Part shown: one piece after another, positions 8,473 to 18,300 of the stretch | Layout of the letters: each line of letters begins with the position of its first letter | Position numbering within the stretch: the stretch's first letter is position 1 | Source of the DNA: Komagataeibacter melaceti | GTDB lineage: Bacteria > Pseudomonadota > Alphaproteobacteria > Acetobacterales > Acetobacteraceae | Assembly: GCF_003403295.1 (NCBI RefSeq) | Contig: NZ_QUWV01000004.1 | Span: forward strand, 1 to 62,231 | Reading direction: 5' to 3' | Length of the DNA stretch: 62,231 nucleotides | Notes under the pieces: model-generated | What the model saw: the letters and a program-made list of their open reading frames with translations, nothing else | The model's database searches: none | What the model was told of the DNA's origin: nothing | Made by a program: the position numbers and the translations under genes

Positions 8473-9273
8473 ATGAACAATCTTCACCGTCATCTCGCCC
8501 CCATTTCCAGCGCAGCCTGGGCCGAGATTGAAGAAGAAGCCACACGCACCATCCGCCGCCATCTGGCCGGCCGCCGCATTGTCGATACGTCCGGCCCGCA
8601 GGGGCTGGCGCTGTCAGGCGTGGGAACCGGGCGCGGTAGCGAGATCGAGGCGCCGGGTGATGGCATCCGTGTTGTAAAACGTGAGATCCTGCCCGCCATC
8701 GAACTGCGTGTTCCCTTCACGCTTTCCCGCAACGAAATTGATGCGGTGGATCGCGGCTCCAAGGATTCCGACTGGGAGCCAGTCAAGCATGCCGCGAAGA
8801 AAATCGCGTTTGCTGAAGACCGGGCCATTTTCGATGGCTACACCGCCGCCGGAATCCAGGGTATCCGGGCGGCCAGTTCCAATATCCACCTGAAGCTTCC
8901 GTCCTCCGCAAAGGACTACCCGCGCGTCATTGCCGATGCGCTGGCCGAGCTGCGACTGGCGGGTGTGAACGGGCCTTACTCCATTGTTCTGGGTGCGCAG
9001 GCCTACCAGACCATCAGCAGCGGCGATGATGACGGCTATCCCGTTCGCAAGCACATCGAGAGCATGATTGACGGCAAGCTCATCTGGGCGCCCGCGATCG
9101 AGGGTGCATTCGTCGTGAGCATGCGCGGTGGTGATCTCGTGCTTGATATCGGGCAGGACTTCTCGATCGGCTACCTGAGCCATACGACCGATACAGTCGA
9201 ACTGTATCTGGAAGAAAGCTTCGTGTTCCGTGTCCTGACAAGCGAAGCAACCGTCGCCATTGACGCCACATAA
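8473..9273 (+). CDS. Family 1 encapsulin nanocompartment shell protein
   Basis: HK97-fold shell protein that self-assembles into a protein nanocage around the DyP peroxidase. At 266 residues it matches family 1 (T=1) encapsulins. Typical stretches are MNNLHRHLAPISSAAW at the N-terminus, the ALSGVGTG region, VPFTLSRNEIDAVDRG, EDRAIFDGY, and SFVFRVLTSEA near the end. It starts one base after the dyp stop, so the two are co-translated, and a large hairpin lies 35 bp downstream. Known DyP-encapsulin pairs act in oxidative or acid stress. That role here is inferred. Confidence 0.95.
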   Translation: MNNLHRHLAPISSAAWAEIEEEATRTIRRHLAGRRIVDTSGPQGLALSGVGTGRGSEIEAPGDGIRVVKREILPAIELRVPFTLSRNEIDAVDRGSKDSDWEPVKHAAKKIAFAEDRAIFDGYTAAGIQGIRAASSNIHLKLPSSAKDYPRVIADALAELRLAGVNGPYSIVLGAQAYQTISSGDDDGYPVRKHIESMIDGKLIWAPAIEGAFVVSMRGGDLVLDIGQDFSIGYLSHTTDTVELYLEESFVFRVLTSEATVAIDAT

Positions 9274-9645
9274 ACCACGGCATTGCTAACTGGCGGAGCC
9301 GTTACGTCCATATCATCATGAAGATTGACCAGAAAAACACATAATCTGGTCAATCAGTCATGGTGATATGGAGCTTAAATATCAAAAATATATCTCAGTT
9401 CAGATCGTAGTATATTATTTACAAATCTAAAAATAATATACAAATCACGATCAAAATAATCAGCAACAATATATACTTGTTTAAGTATTTTAATATTACA
9501 TGTCCCGAAATAAATTATATGACAAATATCTACATTTAAAAATATATCTACTTAATGGGAATTAAAAATTAAAATATTATTGTAATAATACCTACGTCAG
9601 TCAGACACCATATTACCTGCTTCCCCCATATCCTCCCTGCCCTAC
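9274..9645. other. AT-rich intergenic region between encapsulin and SDR genes
   Basis: About 370 bp. The first 100 bp hold a long imperfect inverted repeat (9308-9371). Positions 9380-9600 are very AT-rich compared with the surrounding high-GC DNA, with no open frame of note. This could be foreign DNA or a spacer between convergent operons; I see no gene in it. Confidence 0.6.
9308..9371. terminator. Large bipartite hairpin downstream of encapsulin
   Basis: Outer arms CCATATCA (9308-9315) and TGATATGG (9364-9371) pair; a T-G wobble and a 5-bp CATGA/TCATG stem follow. After a small internal loop comes a perfect 9-bp inner stem, TTGACCAGA (9325-9333) with TCTGGTCAA (9345-9353). It could act as a terminator for either direction or be a remnant of a small palindromic element. 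No clear T-run follows. Confidence 0.5.
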
Positions 9646-10404
9646 TCAACTCATATACCACCCACCATTAAGATTTATTGTCTGCCCCGTAACGTAACCA
9701 TTACGGATCGTCGCAACCGTCATATCCGCAACTTCATCGGCAGTACCAAATCGTCCGATCGGGATCATGCCGGGCCGGATCGCTGGATTATGCGCGATCA
9801 TGTCGCTTTCAATCAGGGCCGGTGCGACCGCGTTTACTGTAATGCCCTCATGCGACAGAAGCTTTGCATAGGAATGGGTCAGCCCCAGCATCCCGGCCTT
9901 GGAGGCCGCATAATGCGGGCCGATCACGCCGCCTGTCTGCGCGGCGATGGAGGACATGTTGATGATCCGCCCCCACCCTGCCCTGCGCATTGCTGGGAGA
10001 ACGGCCTGTGTCATCAGAAATGCCGATGTCAGGTTGGTGCGCAGCAGGTCATCCCAGTCCTGAACCGTAATCTGGTCCAGCGGTGCATGGCGAGAAATTC
10101 CGGCGTTATTGACCAGAATTGCAACCTCTCCCAAGGCATCGGTCGCCTGATCGACCAGGGTGGAAACCTGCGCCGCGTCACCCACATCGGCACGGATCGC
10201 GACAGCCCGGGTACCGATGGCTTCGATTTGCTTACAGACCTCATGCGCTGCCGCTGCGTTCTCATGGTAATTGACGGCCACATGCACGCCTTCACGCGCA
10301 AGCGCGCATGCTACGGCCCGGCCAATCCCGCGCGACGCGCCGGTTACGATCGCAACACGGTTTGTAAGTGTATTATCGGCATGCGTTCCTGTATCTAACC
10401 CCAT
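9646..10404 (-). CDS. SDR-family NAD(P)-dependent oxidoreductase, FabG-like
   Basis: Classical short-chain dehydrogenase/reductase of 252 residues, acting on a hydroxyl/keto pair in the cytosol. The cofactor site TGASRGIG is near residue 20, NNAG near 98, and the catalytic Ser and YAASK follow in the usual order. It ends GQTINLNGGWYMS, as in FabG-like acetoacyl reductases. It is the last minus-strand gene downstream of the FAD monooxygenase (gap about 170 bp), so it may belong to the same catabolic cluster. Its substrate cannot be deduced. Confidence 0.9.
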   Translation of the reverse strand: MGLDTGTHADNTLTNRVAIVTGASRGIGRAVACALAREGVHVAVNYHENAAAAHEVCKQIEAIGTRAVAIRADVGDAAQVSTLVDQATDALGEVAILVNNAGISRHAPLDQITVQDWDDLLRTNLTSAFLMTQAVLPAMRRAGWGRIINMSSIAAQTGGVIGPHYAASKAGMLGLTHSYAKLLSHEGITVNAVAPALIESDMIAHNPAIRPGMIPIGRFGTADEVADMTVATIRNGYVTGQTINLNGGWYMS

Positions 10405-10571
10405 GCTTTATACCTCCGCCTCGTTCACAACAGGAATGGCTACCATACTGTCTGCCCTGAGCATGTCGAATGATGCACAGTGCTCCCGGCTGGCCCACAC
10501 ACTGAACCTACAAAGACAGGGCGGATAACCCGTTTTCTTGGACCGGCTTTACATGGCGGCACGTTCCGGTT

Positions 10572-12029
10572 TCATACGGCTATCCGCATCAGGGCTTTTT
10601 CGATCACCGGCCAGTTGCCGCTTCGCGCAGTCGCCGCAACGTAGCCATCGGGACGTACCAGCCATATGCCCTTTCCATCCAGCGGCTGTCTGATTTCAGG
10701 TTCCAGCAGGGCGGAATGGCGTGCGATCATGGCCTGTGCTTCGGCATCATCGGTGGCGACCAGTGTAAAACGTGGCAGCCTGCCTGCACCAATGGTAAAA
10801 TCGGCATCAAACCGTTGCCCCGGCCACGCACCGCGCAGCCCTGTTGCGCAACCCATATTGAGGGGGCTGTCAGGATACGCGATCATGATGCCGGATAGCC
10901 GGTTGGCAACGGCACGACGGACCTCCGGTATCTTAAAAAGATCCCGCACGACAAAACCACGCAGCCGTTGCGCCAGGGGGCTGGCCAGCAGGACAATTCG
11001 GGTCATACGACCGGATTGTGCCAGTATCTGCCGGGCAACCGCGCGGCGTTCGATGCCGTAACTGTCCAGCAGGGCCGGGCAGGCCTCCTGCCGGATGACA
11101 AGCGCCAGCTTCCACGCAAGGTTAAAGGCATCCTGCATGCCCATATTCATGCCCTGCCCGCCCGCCGGGCTATGGACATGCGCCGCATCCCCCGCAAGAA
11201 ACACCCGCCCCGCACGATAGTCCCGGACCGTGCGTTCATTGACACCGAAATCCGACAGCCAGACCGGATCGGACAGGATAACCCCGCCCGGCCCGCGCCG
11301 GTCCACGATTGCCTGCACTTCCTTCAGGTCCGGCACGTGCAATGCCGCAGAGCCTATATCGGCAATGATACGGTACCGGCCCGGCATGACCGGAAAGAAC
11401 ATGACAGCCCCCTCCGGGTGCCAGAAAATCGCCAGTTCATCCGGCGGCATGGTAAGGCCCGTGACATGCACATCCGCGACGATGAAGCCGGTTGGCAGGG
11501 TATCGCCCTCAAATTGCAGGCCAAGCATGCGGCGGACCGTGGAATGGGCACCGTCGCAGCCGATAAGCCACGCGGCCTCCACGGTTTCGCTTTCGCCCCC
11601 GGCATGTTTCAGGGTGCATGAAACACTGTGCCCGCCATCAACAAAGCCTGTCAGTTCGGTGCCGCGTTCGACCTGCCCCCCAAGGCTCCGAAAGTGGTCT
11701 TCCAGCAGGCGTTCGGTTTCCGATTGCGGGATCATGAGCAGGTAGTTGAATGGCGAGGCAATCCCGTCGAACGTGACGCGGGCAAGGATCTTGCCACCGG
11801 CATGAATCCCAACGGCCTTTGCATGCAGGCCCGCAGCCACGAAGGCATCGGCACATCCCGCCACCCCGAGCAGTTCAAGCGTGCGCGACCAGACAGCAAG
11901 GGCCCGGGACTGATCGGTGCGCGCGGGCATCCTGTCGATCAGCCTGACAGGCACACGATACCGCGCCAGTTCGGCAGCCATGGTCAGCCCGACAGGCCCC
12001 GCACCGACAACAAGAACAGGGTTCGACAT
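10572..12029 (-). CDS. FAD-dependent monooxygenase, TfdB/PheA/MhpA class
   Basis: Class A flavoprotein hydroxylase that inserts one oxygen atom into an aromatic or heteroaromatic ring using NAD(P)H. The ATG at 12029 gives MSNPVLVVGAGPVGL, with the Rossmann GxGxxG at the right place; a GTG nine codons upstream is possible. Other signatures are the DG motif in LIGCDGAHSTVRR and GRVFLAGDAAHVHSP binding the FAD ribityl chain. The C-terminal domain ends with VRPDGYVA, as in phenol hydroxylase-like members. It lies about 190 bp after the BMP-family gene on the same strand. Distant relatives include urate-type hydroxylases such as HpxO and TmuM, but nothing here proves a purine substrate. Confidence 0.88.
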   Translation of the reverse strand: MSNPVLVVGAGPVGLTMAAELARYRVPVRLIDRMPARTDQSRALAVWSRTLELLGVAGCADAFVAAGLHAKAVGIHAGGKILARVTFDGIASPFNYLLMIPQSETERLLEDHFRSLGGQVERGTELTGFVDGGHSVSCTLKHAGGESETVEAAWLIGCDGAHSTVRRMLGLQFEGDTLPTGFIVADVHVTGLTMPPDELAIFWHPEGAVMFFPVMPGRYRIIADIGSAALHVPDLKEVQAIVDRRGPGGVILSDPVWLSDFGVNERTVRDYRAGRVFLAGDAAHVHSPAGGQGMNMGMQDAFNLAWKLALVIRQEACPALLDSYGIERRAVARQILAQSGRMTRIVLLASPLAQRLRGFVVRDLFKIPEVRRAVANRLSGIMIAYPDSPLNMGCATGLRGAWPGQRFDADFTIGAGRLPRFTLVATDDAEAQAMIARHSALLEPEIRQPLDGKGIWLVRPDGYVAATARSGNWPVIEKALMRIAV

Positions 12030-12217
12030 GATTTTCGCCCGCAGGAAAAGAACCACCCCGCCACCGGGGCAGATGCCGCCGGTTTAACGCCGGACCTGTT
12101 CGCCCCGTTCCAGGCCAGACGAAATGGCTGATGCTGCGCGATGCACTGCCGGACGGGGGCAGCCGCAAGAACATCGCCCTCCCTGCAGTGACTTCCAGCC
12201 CCACGGGGAAACCCCGT

Positions 12218-13339
12218 TCACAGGCCGGTTACGCCCTCCACGGCCCAGTTCCAGTTATAGATGGCCGTATCCGCCAGTGACTGGCCCGCCGCCAGACGCA
12301 ACTGGCCATGATTGTCATATAACGGCCCGGTAAATGGCTGCCAGCCGCCAATTATGCGCGCCCGTACGGCATCGGCCTGCTGCTGGACGGATATGGGCAC
12401 GTTCCGGCCCCACGCATCACGGTCCACCCCGCCACCAAGAGGCAGCAGGAATTCCCCCGGTGTCCATGTACCGTTCAGCCGTGCCCTGACCTGCTCCACA
12501 TAGAAATGGCTGAAATCCGCCACTACCGAACTGACATAATGGTCCGGGCCGAAGCGGCGCATGTCGCTGTTCCACATTGCCGCCCATACGCCCTCCTGCT
12601 CGGCAACGCGCAGGTAGGCCGGTTCATCCATGATCCCGCACAGGAAATCGCACCCCGCGCTTACAAGCGCCTGCGCTGCCTGCGTGGCAGCCTGCGGGTC
12701 GAACCATGCATTGATGGACATGACCTGAACCGTGGCCCGCGGGTTCACGCTCCGCGCGCCCATCAGCGTGGCATTGGCCCCGGCATAACATGAGGGCAAC
12801 GGAAAGGACGCGATATAACCCAGACGGCCCGAGCGGCTCAGCAGCCCCGCCGCAACACCAATCACATAGCTTGGATACCAGTGCGCCAGATAGTACCATC
12901 CCAGATTGGGGCCGGGATTGCGCCCGTCACATTCCATAAAGGCCACTTCCGGCGCACGGTCCGATACATCACGCAGGAAATCACCGTAAGAGGACGTGGC
13001 GAAGACCATCTGCGCGCCCTCCGCCACGAAATGGCGGAAAATCCGCTCCGCATCGGCGGAATAGGGAATGTCTTCCACATACATGGTCTGGAGTGCGGGA
13101 AATTCAGCCCGCAGCTTCTGCATGGCCTGATGATGCAGCGTGGTCCACCCGCCATCACTCACCGGGCCGACATGGCCAAAGGCGACCAGGGCATCGGCTT
13201 CCCTGACCGGTGGCAGGGCGGCGGCATGCGCCCGCGCGGGCAGAAGGCCGGGGGCAAACCCCGCCAATGCGGCCGCCTGCAGGAAGCCGCGCCGCCCCAG
13301 ATGCGCATTCCGTCGGGACCGGTCATGGTGTGATGTCAC
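12218..13339 (-). CDS. BMP-family (PnrA-like) ABC substrate-binding protein, Tat-exported
   Basis: Periplasmic binding protein of the basic membrane protein family, whose characterised members bind purine nucleosides or related ligands. The GTG start at 13339 has GGAGG seven bases upstream. The N-terminus has a Tat signal (LGRRGFLQAAALAGFAPG, about residues 15-32) followed by ARAHA. The mature domain shows VAFGHVGPVSDGGW, typical of the family. It is read after the [2Fe-2S] gene in the same direction with a 39-bp gap. No permease or ATPase gene accompanies it in the window, so the rest of the importer is encoded elsewhere or the protein has another role. Confidence 0.85.
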   Translation of the reverse strand: MTSHHDRSRRNAHLGRRGFLQAAALAGFAPGLLPARAHAAALPPVREADALVAFGHVGPVSDGGWTTLHHQAMQKLRAEFPALQTMYVEDIPYSADAERIFRHFVAEGAQMVFATSSYGDFLRDVSDRAPEVAFMECDGRNPGPNLGWYYLAHWYPSYVIGVAAGLLSRSGRLGYIASFPLPSCYAGANATLMGARSVNPRATVQVMSINAWFDPQAATQAAQALVSAGCDFLCGIMDEPAYLRVAEQEGVWAAMWNSDMRRFGPDHYVSSVVADFSHFYVEQVRARLNGTWTPGEFLLPLGGGVDRDAWGRNVPISVQQQADAVRARIIGGWQPFTGPLYDNHGQLRLAAGQSLADTAIYNWNWAVEGVTGL

Positions 13340-13378
13340 CCTGTATCCTCCTGCATGGCTTTGATGGCAGTCGTGGCG

Positions 13379-13876
13379 TCAGCCCCCGGCGGGTATGGCG
13401 GCGACGCGGCGGGCAATCCGCAGTACGGCACGTTCGATGGAGGCATATCCGGTGCACCGGCACAGGTTGCCGCTCATGGCCGCGCGGATCTGCGCACGGC
13501 CTACATGGCCGCCCGTCTCGCGCATGAGTGCGGTGATGGCGATGACAAAGCCCGGCGCGCAGTAGCCGCACTGGAATGCATTGCCCTGCACCAGTTCCTC
13601 ACGGACAATCGCGCCCTCCGGCAGCATTTCGATGCCCGCGGCGGTAATGACCGAGCGTCCCGCCGCCCTGTAGGCCGGCAGCAGGCAGGCATTGATGGCC
13701 TGCCCGTCCAGCAGGACCATGCAGCCCCCGCACCGCCCCACGCGGCAGCCTGGCTTGACGCTCATGTCCCCCACCTGCTCACGCAGGACATCAAGCAGGG
13801 TGGGCGCGGCCCCCAGCGTGGGCGAAAGGGGCGCAACCGGGCAGGCGCGCCCGTTGACCTCCATGGTGGCTGTCAT
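13379..13876 (-). CDS. [2Fe-2S] subunit of a molybdenum hydroxylase
   Basis: Small electron-transfer subunit of a xanthine dehydrogenase/CO dehydrogenase-family enzyme. The ATG at 13876 overlaps the aldehyde dehydrogenase stop by 4 bp (ATGA), which decides the start; an in-frame start eight codons upstream is less likely. The plant-type ferredoxin cluster motif is CRVGRCGGC with a fourth Cys about 12 residues on (INAC). The second, helical cluster has QCGYCAPGF and CRCTGY. About 165 residues is the usual size. Its partner is the fused FAD/Mo subunit two genes upstream, with the aldehyde dehydrogenase gene unusually placed between them. Confidence 0.93.
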   Translation of the reverse strand: MTATMEVNGRACPVAPLSPTLGAAPTLLDVLREQVGDMSVKPGCRVGRCGGCMVLLDGQAINACLLPAYRAAGRSVITAAGIEMLPEGAIVREELVQGNAFQCGYCAPGFVIAITALMRETGGHVGRAQIRAAMSGNLCRCTGYASIERAVLRIARRVAAIPAGG

Positions 13877-15369
13877 GTCACGGCGCATACCGTCTTCCAT
13901 TCCATGTAGTTATCCAGCCCCTGCGTGCCGTTTTCCACGCCCCAGCCGGACAGCCCGCGCCCGCCCTTGGGCAGGTCGGGGGAAAAATAGCTGTGGCAGT
14001 TCACCCACACCGTGCCCGCGCGAATGGCCGAGACGGTGCGCTCGCTGACCGATATGTCCTGTGTCCATACGCTGGCCGCCAGCCCGTAGCGCGTGTCGTT
14101 GGCGGCGGTGATCGCCTCCTCCCACGTGTCAAAGGGCGTGATCATGGCGACGGGTCCGAAAATCTCCTCGCGCATGATGCGCATTTCCGGCCGTGCGCCT
14201 GCTATGACGGTTGGCTCGAAAAAGGCCGCATCCCTGCGCTGGCCGCCCGCCAGAACCTGTGCGCCCTCCGTCCTGCCGCCGCTTATGAACTCGGCCACCC
14301 GTTCCGCCTGGGTGGTGTTGATGAGCGGGCCGATCTCGGTCGTGCCTTCCAGCCCGTGCCCCATCCGCATGGATTTCGCCTGCTGGCACAGCCCTTCCAC
14401 CAGTTCGTCATAGCGGCTGCGATGGACGTAAATGCGCGAGCCCGCCACACAGACCTGCCCGGCATTGGAAAAGATGCCGCGCGCCACGCCGGGCACCGCC
14501 AGCCCCATATCCGCATCCGCCATGACCAGCATGGGCGACTTGCCGCCCAGTTCCAGCGTCAGCTTCTTCATGTCGGGCATGGCCGCTGCGATGATCCGGC
14601 GGCCGACCTCGGTTGACCCGGTAAAGCTGATCTTGTCCACGCCCGGGTGGCTAGCCAGCGCGGCACCCGCATCCGGTCCGTCGCCCGTTACGATATTGAC
14701 CACGCCGGGGGGCAGCCCCGCCTCCATCATGATCTCCCCCAGCCGGAGTGCCGTAAGCGGTGTTTCCTCGGCTGGCTTGAGCACCACGCAGCACCCGGCG
14801 GCAAGGGCCGGGGCAAGCTTCATCGCCGCCATGACCAGTGGCGAGTTCCATGGGCAGATGGCACCAACCACCCCGATCGGTTCACGCCGGGCATGGGCGA
14901 ACATGCGCCTGCCTGCAGGCTGGTAGGCGATGTTGGTGGGGATGTACGTACCCTCGATCCGCGGGGCCAGCCCGGCATAATAGCGGAACTGCCCCGCTGC
15001 GGCCGGAATGTCCCCCCTGCGGCTGGCGGCGACCGGCTTGCCGTTATCCAGCGTTTCCAGCACCGCCAGTTCCTCCAGGTGCTGTTCGATCAGGTCGGCG
15101 ATGCGCCACAGGATACGCCCGCGCTGCATGCCGGTCATGCCATGCCATGGGCCGGTGTTGAACGCGGCGCGGGCTGCCATTACCGCCGCATCAATATCCG
15201 CCGCCGTGCCGGACGCGACTTCCGCCAGCACTTCGCCACTGGCGGGGTCGCGCGTTTCAAACCATTCCCCTGCCACCGGCGCGCGCCATTCACCGCCAAT
15301 CAGCAGGCCATGGCGGCGGGGGTGCAGGAAGGCGCTAGCCACGGGCGGGATAACCGGGTGTTCATTCAC
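13873..15369 (-). CDS. NAD-dependent aldehyde dehydrogenase
   Basis: ALDH-superfamily enzyme of 498 residues converting an aldehyde to its acid. It starts at GTG 15369, overlapping the preceding stop by GTGA. It has the NAD-binding region CPWNSPL, the ELGGKSPM motif with the general-base Glu, and the catalytic Cys in NAGQVCVAGSR. EEIFGPV near residue 400 is also conserved. It most resembles the betaine-aldehyde and phenylacetaldehyde dehydrogenase-type branch. Within the cluster it could oxidise the aldehyde made by the GMC oxidoreductase or by the ThDP decarboxylase; which of these is unknown. Confidence 0.93.
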   Translation of the reverse strand: MNEHPVIPPVASAFLHPRRHGLLIGGEWRAPVAGEWFETRDPASGEVLAEVASGTAADIDAAVMAARAAFNTGPWHGMTGMQRGRILWRIADLIEQHLEELAVLETLDNGKPVAASRRGDIPAAAGQFRYYAGLAPRIEGTYIPTNIAYQPAGRRMFAHARREPIGVVGAICPWNSPLVMAAMKLAPALAAGCCVVLKPAEETPLTALRLGEIMMEAGLPPGVVNIVTGDGPDAGAALASHPGVDKISFTGSTEVGRRIIAAAMPDMKKLTLELGGKSPMLVMADADMGLAVPGVARGIFSNAGQVCVAGSRIYVHRSRYDELVEGLCQQAKSMRMGHGLEGTTEIGPLINTTQAERVAEFISGGRTEGAQVLAGGQRRDAAFFEPTVIAGARPEMRIMREEIFGPVAMITPFDTWEEAITAANDTRYGLAASVWTQDISVSERTVSAIRAGTVWVNCHSYFSPDLPKGGRGLSGWGVENGTQGLDNYMEWKTVCAVT

Positions 15370-18300
15370 TGTCTGGGTTCCTCAATCCATGTGCCAATGG
15401 CACGCATGATCTGTTCGGGTCGGAAGGGGGCGGCATGCGGCCACATGCCCGTGGCCGCCGCGACGGCATTGGCCATGGCGGGGGTCAGGGCCGCCATGCC
15501 AAGTTCGCCCACGCCACGCACGCCCGCCGGGTCGTTGCTGTCCATGGCCTCATAGGCATGGATGGCAAGCGCCTGTGGCGTGTCGGGCATCATGGGCACC
15601 ATGTAGCCATCAAAGTTGAGGGCGAGCGGCCTGCCCGCCCCATACGGAACATGTTCCATCAGGGTGAAACCCATGCCCTGCATCAGCCCGCCCTCAAGCT
15701 GGCCAAGATAGCCCGCCACATCAATGACCGGCCCCGCCGCGCAGTGCAGTTCCGCCTTCTCCAGCGTCACGACGCCGGTCGCCCGTTCAACGGCAACCTG
15801 ACAGATGACGACACCGGTGCAGAACAGGTAGCGGGCATTGGCGCGCTTCCACAACGTGGTGGGCACCTGCCCCCGGAATTCCACCGTCAGGCCGGACAGG
15901 TCGGGTGCCCGCCGGGCCAGCTCCGTATAGGTCAGCAATGGCTGTGTATCCGCATTGCGGGTCACATCATGGATACCACCCCGGCCCGGGCGGAGCATGG
16001 CCGGGGGGCAGTCCAGCACCATCGCCGCCTGCGCCACCAGCCTTTCGGCCAGCATGCCCGCCGCGCCACGGATGGCGATATTGGCGGCGATGGTCCCGCG
16101 TGAGGCGGTGGTCGAGCCGCTGTCCAGATTGATCCGGGTATCGCCCAGCACCGGCCGCACGTCCTCACGCGCGCAGCCGAGCGCCTGCTCCATGGAGGAC
16201 TGCACCACGGCGGTAATGCCCTGCCCCATCTCCACCAGATCGCACCACGCCTCGATACATCCATCTTCGGCAAGGCGCAGCCGGCAGGCCAGCGGGTCCT
16301 CGAACTTCGTGCCAAGTCCGTTGCCCTGATAGATCAGACCCATCCCCACGCCGCGCAGATGCGTGTCATCCCCCTGCGAAGGCAGGCGGGGGTTGCGCCA
16401 TAGCGGGCTGCTGGCCGCCGCATCGAGCATTTCGTTCAGGTAGATGGAAGGGGCCACCATCTGCCCCAGATAGCCCCTGTCCTCGGGGCCACGCAGGTTG
16501 CGACGCCGCATCTCGACCGGGTCAAGGCCGACCTGCCGGGCCAGCCTGTCCATCTGACATTCGATGGCATAGGTCATCTGGTTCGCGCCAAACCCGCGAA
16601 ACGCGCCGCCCGTGCCGTTATTGGTATAAACCAGCCGCCCGCGTGAGCGCACATGCGCGGCCAGATAGGGGCCGATGACATGCTCCATCCCCGTTTCCAG
16701 CACGCAGGGCGCGAGCGAGGCATAGGCCCCGCAATCGGCAATCACATCCACATCCTGCGCCACGATCCGGCCCTGCGCATCGCAGCCGGTTTTCATGCGG
16801 ATGCGCATGGGCGGGCTTTTGGTGCCCGCCTGCACGGATTCGTCACGGTCCAGGTGCATGCGCACGGTCCGCCCGCTCCTGATCGCCAGCAGGGCCGCGG
16901 CAGGCTGCACCGTCAGTTCGTCCTTGCCGCCAAAGGCCCCGCCCACGGGGCTGGACACGATGTGTATCCGCTCGGCCGGCCAGTCCAGAATACGCGCAAG
17001 CTGCATCCTGTCGCGCGTGCCATGCTGGGAGCCGATGCAGACATGCAGCGTGCCTTCGGCATCGACATAGGCGTATCCGCCTTCCGTCTCCATGAAGGCG
17101 TGCATCTGCCGGGGCGTTTCGTAGGTGGTTTCCAGCACGTGGGCGCAGGTCCTGAACGCGTCCTCCACATCGCCGTAGCCGAACCTGATTTCACGGCACA
17201 GATTGCCGTTGTCATGCACGCCCGGCGCGTCATGCGCCAGCGCCGCCACAGGGTCGGACACCACGGGCAGGTCTTCATAGTCCACATGGATCAGTTCAAG
17301 CGCGCGGGCGGCGGTTGCCGCATCCTCTGCCGCGACGGCGGCCACCATGTCCCCCGTGTAGCGGACTTTCGTATCACACAGGGCGGGCTGGTCCTGAAAT
17401 ACAATGCCAAAGCCATTCAGGCCGGGAATATCGGCGGCGGTCACGACCGCATGCACGCCCGGCAGCGCACGCGCGGCTGCAACGTCAATGTGTCTGATCC
17501 GCGCATGCGGTCTGCCCGCGCGCAGGATGCGCCCGACCAGCATCCCGTCCTCGCGCCGGTCGGTCAGGTAGCCAAAGCTTGTATCCACCTTGCCCGGCAT
17601 GTCGGACCTGACCGCCCAGCGATCGGGCATGGTGGCGCGTGAGACCAGTTTTTCCCCCTCCAGCGGGGGCATGGGTGCCGGTGCCCTGAAATCCGGCACC
17701 GCCGAGACAGGCAGACCCTGCCTGCCGCCAAGGAATACCGCCAGCAGGTTGGCAATCATGGTGCGGATATACGCCGTCTGCCGCCCGTCCTGCCCGGGTG
17801 GGCACAGTCCGGTGGCAACGCCTTCACGCCAGCGCGGCCAGCATATCTCCGCCTCCCCGTCGCCCCGCAGCAGCGCCTCGGCCTGGTTCAGGCGGCACGG
17901 GCGCAGTCCCTTGCCCCCGGCAGCAAGCCGGACATCGACAATACTTCCGTCCTCCGCACGCCGGACCATGCCAGCCACCACGGCGGTCGCGGGGGTGAAT
18001 GCCTGCCGCAATCCGACCTTGCGGTAAAAGCCCTGCCAGCCTTCGATATCCCGCACGGGGTAGCCGATCCCGACCACAATGCCTGCCGGGGGATCACGCA
18101 GCCACTGCGCCAGCGGCTGCACCACGGGCGTACTCTCACCGGGCAGCAAACCCTGTACCCATGCCTCCATGACAAGAAGGGCGGCCAGGGTACATCCCGA
18201 CCGCCCTCCGATCTGTCCGCCCAGCGTCGCCAGCCGACGCACGGCAGGCGATGCGACATTGCCGATTGCCTGCCGCAGCAGGGCGGGCACCCGGTCATCA

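Noticed and set aside
12203-12217. Terminator after the BMP-family gene (ACGGGG-AAA-CCCCGT)
   Set aside because: Only a 6-bp stem without a T-run. Too weak to annotate as a terminator.
16653-17642. A 329-codon frame antisense to the molybdenum hydroxylase
   Set aside because: It lies wholly inside the well-supported Mo domain and is rich in His/Arg/Gly, as expected for a shadow frame.
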